Shown here: one piece after another, positions 52,819 through 61,800 of the stretch
Position numbering within the stretch: position 1 is the first letter of the stretch
Layout of the letters: each line of letters opens with the position of its first letter
From: RBG-16-66-20 sp049651845
GTDB taxonomy: Bacteria; Pseudomonadota; Gammaproteobacteria; Burkholderiales; SG8-39
Assembly (NCBI GenBank): GCA_049651845.1
Contig: JBASCW010000038.1
Span: forward strand, 24,057-88,056
Direction: 5' to 3'
Length of the DNA: 64,000 nucleotides
The notes under the pieces: model-generated
What the model was told of the DNA's origin: nothing
Seen by the model: the letters and a program-made list of their open reading frames with translations, nothing else
The model's database searches: none
Translations under genes and position numbers: made by a program

Positions 52819-55800
52819 AGTTTGCGGAACCCTTCGCCGAGCCCGGAGAAGCCGTCCATGCCGCCGTAGGCGCCGTGCTCGCCGGTGGAGCCGGCGTAAC
52901 CCCAGCCGCGGCGCGAATGGCCGTCGCCGCCGCCCCAGCCTCCGCCGTCGTGATGACCGCCACCCTGGCCTTCGCCACCGTCGTGGCCGTCCATCGGCGC
53001 GAGGCTCGCCACGCTGTTCTGCACCTGCAGCCAGCGCTGCGCGATCTCGCGCGGGCTCATCGCCCCATAGCCGCCGCCGCCGTTCTTCTGCAGGTACTGC
53101 GCGAGCGCCGTGAAGTCGTAGTTCGGGTCGCGCTTGAGACGCTGGGCGAGGGCGTCGCGGTAGTCGTCCGAGCCGCCGTCGCCGCCGCCGTGGTGTTGGT
53201 CCTTGCGGTCGCGGCGGCCGCCGTGGCGGCCGTTCCAGCCGTCGTCGTCGTTGTCGTGGCCCTTTCCTTTGCCGTAGCCGTAGCCGTTGCCATTGCCGTA
53301 GCCGTAGCCGTTGCCATTGCCGCTGTCGCCGCCGTAGCCGCCGTAGCCGCCATCGCCATAGCCGTGGCCGTGGCCGTCCTCAGCCACCCGCGCGCGGATT
53401 GCCGCCTCGTCCCAGGCCGTGCCGTCGGCGAACTGCACAGTCTCGACGCGCTTCGACGCCGACGAAAACCAGTCCTTCACCGTGACGCTGCCGTTGCCGC
53501 CCGAGAGCTTCAGCGTGAGGTCGCTGCCGTTGCGCCGCACCGTGACGTTCGCCGCGGCGATGCCCGTGCCGAATCGGATCGCGTCGTTGCCGCCGGAATC
53601 GATCACCACGTCGTCGTCGCCGCCCTTGGCATGCACGTAGAGGTCGTTGCCCGCGCCGCCCAGCAGCGTGTCGTCGCCCGCGCCGCCGTCCATCACGTCG
53701 TCGCCCGCGCCGCCGTCCAGCCGGTCCTCGCCCGCGTCATCCAGCAGCAGGTCGTTGCCCGCCTCGCCGTAGAGCCGGTTGTCCCCGCTGTTGCCGATCA
53801 GCATGTTGGCGAGCGAATTGCCCTTTCCTTCCAGGTCGTCGTCGCCGATCAAGTGCAGCTCTTCGAGGTTCGAACCCAGCGTGTACTTCGCCGAGCTGTA
53901 AACGGTGTCGTATCCGGCCCCCGCCTCCTCGGTGACGAGGTCCACCTTGCCCCCGGTCTTGTCGACGTAGTACACGTCGTCGCCCGCGCCGCCCGACATC
54001 TCGTCGTAGCCCTTGCGGCCGTCGATGACGTCGTTGCCGCCGGTGCCGGTGAGCACGTCGTTGTGGTCGGTACCGACGATCGGCACGATGCCGCCGCCCC
54101 CGCCCGCGATGTTGAGCACGAACGCGTCCTGCGCGCTCGCGCCCGCCGTGTCGGTCGCCGTCACGCGCAGGTCCAGCGCCTCGGGCGCCGTGCCGCCGCC
54201 CGCGCTGCCGGGCGGGGTGCCTGTAAACGTGCGCGTCGCGGCATCGAAGCTCAGCCACGAGGGCAGCGCCGAGCCGTCGGCGAGGCTCGCCGCGTACGAC
54301 AGCGAGTCGCCGGCGTCGATATCGCTGAAGGTGCCCGCGTCGAAGGTGAAGCTGAACGGCTTGCCGGCCGCGGCGTTCTGGTCCGCGATCGGGTTTGCCA
54401 CGACCGGCACGTCGTTCGTACCGCTCACGCTGATTGTCAGCGTGCCGTCCGAGGAAGCAAGTCCGTCGCTCGCAACGTAGCTGATCGACTGCTCAATCTG
54501 CTCGCCAGCGCGCAGCGACTGCGCGGCGGCATTGAGCTCGAACGCATAGGCGCCGTTCGTCGCGAGGTGCAGCGTGCCGTACGTCAGCACGCGGCTATCG
54601 GCGTTCGCCACGATCAGCGTCGTTCCGGCATCGACATCGCTGTCGTTCGTCAGCACATTGCCTGAAACGGAGACCGCGTCCTCGCCAAGCGACGCCGCAT
54701 CGGCCGTCGTGACCGGCGCATCGTTCGCGCCGACCACGGTCACGGTGAGCATCGCGGTGGTAGTCACGATGCCGTCCGACAGCAGGTACTCGAAGCTGTC
54801 GAACACCACCTGGTCCTCGCGCAGCAGCTGGACCGCGTCGTTGTCGAGGTTGTAGACGTAGGCGCCGTCCGCGGCCAGCGTGAGCGTGCCGTGGCCACCC
54901 TGGATATCGCCGGTCGGCGAAACCACCAGGAGCGCAGCCGGATCGACCTGCCGGTCGACGTCCTCGTCGTTGTCGGTCAGGTTGCCCGAGATCGTCGTCA
55001 GTACGTCCTCGCGCAGCGTCGCGGTGTCGTCGCCAGCCACCGGCGCGTCGTTGACGTTGAGGACGATGAGCGCAAATAGGCCCGTCCCGATGGCGCCCGA
55101 GAGGTCGGTCGCCACGACCTGCACCAATTGTGCGCCGACTTCGTCGTTGGTGGCCAGGCCGCTGAACGTGCCCGTGCTCGGATCGAAGCTGAGCCACGCC
55201 GGCAGCTCGCCCGCGCTGAAGGTCAGCGTGTCGCCCAGGTCGGGGTCGGCGAACGCATCGAGCGACACCGAGAAGCTGAACGCCTCGTCTTCGGTCACGA
55301 ACGCGTCGGCGAGCGGTGCCGCGAGCAGCGGCGCGTCGTTGGCGTTCGCCACCGCGAGATCGAAGCTCGCACCCACGGTCGCGCCGAACGTGTCCACCGC
55401 GGTCACGCTCACGCTCGCGGTGCCAACGTCCTCGTTCGCCGGCGTGCCGCTGAAGGTCAGCGTGTCGGGGTCGTAGGAGAGCCACACTGGCAGCGGATCG
55501 CCGCTGGCGAGCGTCGCGAAGGTGGTCGCCGCATCGCCCGCATCCGCGTCCGCGAACGTGCCGGCGGGGACGGTGAAGCTGAAGGGCGCATCTTCGGTCG
55601 CGGTCTGGTCGGAAACGGCGACTGCCACCGCGGGCGCGTCGTTGACGTTGGCGACCCTGAGGCTGAAGCCGTCGGTCGCGCCAGCGCCCAGCGCATCGGT
55701 CGCCGTTGCAGCGAGCTCGAGCGTGCCGACGTGGTCGTTGGCCGGGGTGCCGCTCAGCAACCGGCTCGCCGGGTCGTAGCTGAGCCAAGCGGGCAGCGCG

Positions 55801-58800
55801 TCGCCGTTCGCGAGCGTCAGCGAAACCGTGAGCGTGTCGCCTCGATCGGCGTCGGCAAACTGGCCTGCCGGGAGCGTCAGCGCAAACGCCTGGTCCTCCG
55901 TCGCCAACCGATCGGCGACCGCGTTGGCGACGACCGGCGCGTCGTTCGTGTTGAGGACCGTGAGTTCGAACTCCTGCGCAGCCTCGCCGCCGTACCGGTC
56001 GGTGGCGAGCACGCGCACCGTGAGCAGGCCGACGTCCTCGTTCTTGGCCGTGCCGGAGAACGCCCCGGTCAGCGGATCGAAGGCAAGCCAGGCCGGCAGC
56101 GCGTAGCCGTCGGCGAGCAGCGCCGATAGGCTGAGCGCGCCGCCGTCGGCATCGTCGAACGCGTCCGCCGGGAGGGCGTAGGCAAACGCGCCGTCCTCCA
56201 GCGCGAGCTGGTCCTCGAGCGCCGCGGCCGCGAAGGGCGCCGTATTGAGCGCGGCGCCGATGTCGAGCGTCGAGCCGCCGGCGAAGCGCAGGCTGCGAAT
56301 CGCCGGCGCGTCGCGGTCGAAGTCCTCGACCGTGACCTCGTCTCCCGCGCCGTAGGCGATGCGCAGGCTCCCGCCATCGAGCGCCAGGGACAGGTCGGCG
56401 GCGGCGATCCCGGCGCCGAAGGTGATGAAGTTGTCGTCGAACCCCGCGTTGTCGCGGATGCGGTCGATGCCGTCACCGCGGTTGAAGACGTACTCGTCGC
56501 CGCCCGCGCCGCCCACCAGCAGGTCATCGCCGGTGCCGCCGGTGAGCGCGTCCGGACCGTCGCCCGAGCGCAGCTCGTCGGCGCCCTCGAAGCCGTAGAG
56601 CCGGTCGCCGATGTCGGTGCCGGAAAGCGCGTCGTCGAGCGTGTCGCCCTGCACGACGAACGTGTTGCGCACGAGGTCGCGGTAGCCGACCGCCGTGCCG
56701 TCGGCGAAGGCGAAGGTATCGATGCCGTGCGCGCCGCCCTCGGCGTTCGTGGGATCGAAGCCGAGGATGCGCACCCGGTCCTCGCCGCCGAGATCGACTA
56801 CCAGCGCACCCGGGAATTCGCCCGCCGGCGCCTCGAAGCGCAGGTTGTTGCGCAGGTCGGCCAGCGCGATGCCCGGCCCGAACAACAGCGCGTTTTGCGG
56901 CGTCGTCGAAATCCCGTCCACGATCGTCAGCACACCGTCGCCGCGGTTGTAGGAATACACGTCATCGCCCGCGCCGCCGTGCACAGTGTCGCCGCCAGCG
57001 CTCGCCTGGATGAAATCGTCGCCCTCGAGCGCGTAGATGAGGTCGCGCGCCGCCGTGCCGCGCAGCACCTCCGCCGCGCCGGTGCCGACGATCTCGATGC
57101 CGAGCTGGAGCAGCTCGGCGTAGGTCAGGCTTTCGCCCGAGGCGAACTGGACGAAGTCCACCGCCCGCACGCCGAACGGGTCGGCCGGGTCGAACCCGGC
57201 GAGCTTGACCGTCTCATCCTCCAGCCGCACGTCCAGCGTGCCGGCCACCGCGTCATAGACGAGGCCCAGGTCCCCGGCGCCCGCGTCCGGGCGGAGGAAG
57301 AGGAGCGTGTTCTCCTCGCCCGGCACCGAGACGTCGTCGATGGTATCGGTGCCCGAGCCCGGCTCGACGACGTAGACATCGGCGCCCGCGCCGCCTGCGA
57401 GAAGGTCGTCGCCTTGCAGGCCGAAGACGGTATCGCCACCGGTGGCGCCCGCGAGGCTGTCGGCCTCGTTGCTGCCTTCGATCGCGATCCCGGCGTTCAG
57501 CAGGTCGACCAGCGATCGCGTCGAGCCGTCGGCGAAGCGCATGGTTTCGAACGGAATCGCCCGCTCGGGATCGCCCAGGTTGACCTCCCGCGTGAAGAGC
57601 GTGTCGCCCAGCGTGCCGTATTCGACGAACAGGCTGCCCCCGGAGAGGAAAACGGACACGCTCTCCGGGTCGACGGAGGCGCCGAACTCCACGGTGTTGC
57701 GCCCGAGCCCGGATTCGCGGTCGACGATCTCATCGAAGCCGCCGCCTTCCCCGAAGAAGTAGGTGTCGCCGCCGGACCCGCCGTCAAGCACGTCGTCGCC
57801 GGCGCCGCCGGCGATGAAGTCGGCGCCGTCCGCCGCGGTGATGGCGTCGTGAATTGCGGTGCCGTCGAGGGAGTCGGCCTGGTCAGTCCCTTCGATCGTG
57901 AATCCCCGCTCGAGGAGCGTCTCGAAATCGTACTCGTCGTCTTCGGCTTCGAAGTAGAACGTCGATATAGCGACCTCGTCGAACAGGTCGGCAGGTTCGA
58001 ATGCGGCGATACGCACGAGGTCGCCCTCGGAAGCGAAGCGGATCTCAAGAAAGCCGCCGCTGTGGGAAAGCCTGAGCTCCTGGAATTCGATGTCGCCGCC
58101 GAACTCGAGCGTGTTGTTGCCGTTGTCGTGGATCGCGAGCGTGCCGTCGCCGCGCTCGAACAGATAGGTATCGTCCCCGTCGCCGCCGCGTGCGATGTCG
58201 TCGCCGCCTCCGCCGCCGGCGAGAAAGTCCTCGCCCACCCCGCCGGACAGAACATCGCTTCCGTCGCCGCCTAGAAGGACGTCATCCCCCGCGCCGCCGC
58301 TCACGACGTCGTCGCCCGCGCCGGCGTCGATCGCGTCGTCGCCGGCGCCACCGATGAGCTGGTCTCCTCCGTCGCTCGGCTCGTTGTCCATGTAGACCGG
58401 TTCCGCGAACAGGTCGCCCGTTTGCGCATACGCGACCGCGTTCCCGCCGCCGGCCGGAGCCTCGCTTGCCGTGAGCTCGAAGGCCGAGGCGTCGTCGAAG
58501 AGGGCGATGCTCGTCCCGGCACTGCCGGTAGTCGCCAGCTCGGCACCGACGCTGGCGACGAGCCCTGCCAGGTCGAACATACGGATTGAGCCGTTCGCAT
58601 CCACGAACTGCACCCGGTGAACGGGCGACACCATGCTGACGCTGCCGCCGTCACCCTCGTCCACCAACAGCGTAAGCGTGCCGTCGGTCGCGACGACCGC
58701 ACCGACCATGTCCGGCGTGATGTCCGCACCGAAGGAGAGCGTATCGGTCTCGCCTTCGTCGCCGAACGCCGGGTCGATTGAATCCTCGCCGTCGCCGTAG

Positions 58801-61800
58801 TTGAAGAGATAGACGTCGCTCCCGGGCCCGCCGCGCAGCGCGTCGCTGCCCTTTTCGCCCGCGACGATGTCGTCGCCCGGACCGCCGTGCGCCTCGTCGT
58901 CTCCGGCCCCGGCGCCGAGGATGTCGCTGCCCGCCTGCCCGCGCAGCTCATCGTCATTGCCGCGGCCGAGCAGGATGTCGTCACCGTCGTCGCCCCAGAT
59001 GGTGTCCTCGGCGGCGCTGCCCCTGAGCGTGTCGGCATCTTCCGTACCTCTCTGGACGCCAATCGTGCCGTCGGCCATGTCGAGGACCTCGTCGAGCGTC
59101 AGCTCGGTGCCATCCTGCAGACGGAAAGCGCGAAGCGAAAGGTCGGCGACCGAGCTGCTGTTGCCTTCGGCGTAGCCGTTCTCGGAGATGATGGCACCGT
59201 CGTTCGTACCGCGGATGCCGATAGCCAGTTCGGTGACGTTTCCCGTGTCCTCGTCGATCCGCGTGGCGATCTCGAGGTCGTCCACCTCGATGTCGTCGCC
59301 GAACTCGATCGCGTCCTCTTCGGCGAAGCCTCCCGTGTCGCGCTGCAGGAGGTAGTCGCGCAGGTCTTGAAGGGTGGCGATCGCATCGCCGGGTGAAACG
59401 CCATCCGTGAACGGGATGAGGCGGCCGCGGAGGTCCTCCGGGAGCAGATCGACAAGACCGCCGTCGCCGTTCTGGGCCCAGTAGTCGCTCGAGAAGCTGC
59501 CGCCGCCGCCGAGGAGAGCCTCTGCCTCCTCCAGCTGGACAAGGCCTTCGCCGTAGAGCTGGAAGAGATAGAAGCGCGACGAATCCTCGTCCGAGCCGAC
59601 GATCTCGTACAGCCAGCCGAGCAGCTGCTGCAGCGCGACCTGCGCCTCGCGCGCGGGCACGCCCTCCTGCATCTGCACGAGCGGTCCGAAGATGTCTCCC
59701 GGGATCTCGTAGTTCCACGAGAGCTCGGCCCAGTAGTCGTTGAAATAGTTCCCGTCCTCGTCGTCCAGGGCGTTCGCAAATGCGGCGCGCGCCGCGTACT
59801 CCATTTCGTTGTAAGACCATTCCGCGCCCTGCCTGAGCGGGGTGGTCAGCCACAGATCCAGATCCGACAAGGCCTGGCGCGCGAAATCGGCGCTGACGCC
59901 GCCCTGAAGAAGGAGGAGCGGCTCGAGCAGGTCCAGCGGTATGCCGGCGGCGGCGCCGCCGTCGGACTCGATCGCCCAATAGTTGCTATAGAAGTATTCC
60001 TCGCCTTCCAGCCCCTCGATCTCGGACAGCTCGCTGCGGCCTTGCGCGTAGGCCTGCTCGAAGCCTTCGCGCACGGTCACGTCGCCGCCGTCGGCCCGCG
60101 CGCGCGCGATCACGTCGTCGAGATCGCTACCCCCGCCTATGACGATCGTGTCGTCGCCGCTTTCCCCATCGATCCGGTCGCGGCCCTCGCCGCCGTCCAG
60201 GCGATCGTCGCCGCCGCTGCCGTAGAGCGCGTCGTCGCCCTCGCCGCCGTCGAGCAGGTCATCGCCCTCGCCGCCGTCGAGCTCGTCGTCGCCGTCGCCG
60301 CCGCGCAGCTCGTCCCCGCCCTCGCCGCCGTCGAGCAGGTCGTCGCCCCGGCCACCCTGCAGCACGTCCGAACCGGCTTCGCCGTAAAGCTCGTCGGCGC
60401 CGCCCTCGCCATCGGCGCGGTCGTCACCCTCCCCGGCGAAGATGATCGTGCGGCGCTCCGAGCCTTCCAGTATGTCGTCGACATCGGTGCCGAAGATGAC
60501 TTCGGCGTCGCCCGCGCCGATGAGCGTGAATACCTGAAAGGCGCTGAGCGTGGTCGCGCCGTCGCTGAATTCGAAGGCGTCGATATTCCCCGTCGGGCTG
60601 AAGTCATCCGCGAAATCCGCGATCGCCACCGCGTCCCCGGTGGCGACGACTTCGATGTACAGCTCCCCGTCGGAGAGGCCGTAGTCCACGTCATCGGGCG
60701 ACAGCAAGCCGAACGACAGCGTGTCGAATCCGCCGCGGTCGGACAGGATGAGAAAACCGCTTTCGAACCGGTAGAGGTCGTCGCCCGCGCCGCCCTGCAG
60801 CTCGTCGAATCCGCCGCCGCCCGAGAGCTCGTCGTCGGTGTCGAAGCCTTCGATGACGTCGTCCCCCGGCGTGCCGGCGAGCGCCCGCTCGCGCAGCATC
60901 GCCTCGTCCCACACCGTGCCGTCGTCGAAGCGCAGCTCCGCAAGGCCGGACACGTACCCGGCAAACTGGCCCGCCACGGTGATTTGCTCGCCCGAATCGA
61001 GCGTGAGCACCATGTTTCCTTCGCGATTGCGCACCAGCACGTCGCCGGGGGCGATCCCGGCGGCGAGCTCGAGCGCGTCCTCTCCGCCGCCGGCAACGAT
61101 GGCGTCGTTGCCGTCGCCGCGCGCGTAGGCATAGACGTCCGCATCCGCGCCGCCGTCGAGGAAGTCGTCACCCGCGCCGCCCACGAGCCGGTCGGCGCCG
61201 CCGGCGCCGTGGAGGGAATCGTTGGCCTCGCGGCCCTCGATGAGGTCGTCCGAGTCGTAGCCGACCAGTCGCTCGGACTCTTCAGTGCCGATCAGCACCT
61301 CGGATGCGATGCGATCGGCATCCCATTCCGTGCCGTCGCCGAAACGAACGTTCTCCACCCGGTAGGCGGCACCGTCGAACCAGTGCTGCACCGTGAGCGT
61401 TTCGCCCGTCGCGGGCAACGTGACCAGCAGGTCGCCCTCGCGGCGCAGGAGCTTCACGTCCTCGGGTACCAGGGAAACCTGAATGGTGTCGTTCGAATCG
61501 GGCCGCGTGTTCGGCAGGAAAACCCGGTCATTGCCCGAGCCGGCGCCATAGAGGACCGTGACGTCGCCCTCGAGCCGCGGCGGCGCGTTGAAGAAGAACG
61601 CTTCCGGCCGGTCGACCCGCCAGTGGCCGATGCGGTCGTCGCCCGCGCCGCCGTCGATCACGTCGTTGCCGTGGCCGCCGGTGTGGATGGAGTCGCTGCC
61701 TTCACCGCCAAAGAGGGTGTCGCTGCCGGCGCCGCCGTCGATGAAGTCGTTTCCAGCGCCGCCGTCGATCAGGTCGTCACCGGCATGGCCGTACAGCGTG

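Noticed and set aside
53271..53318. CRISPR-like array in the RTX tail
   Set aside because: Repeats are direct, without unique spacers, keep the reading frame and encode a Gly/Tyr repeat.
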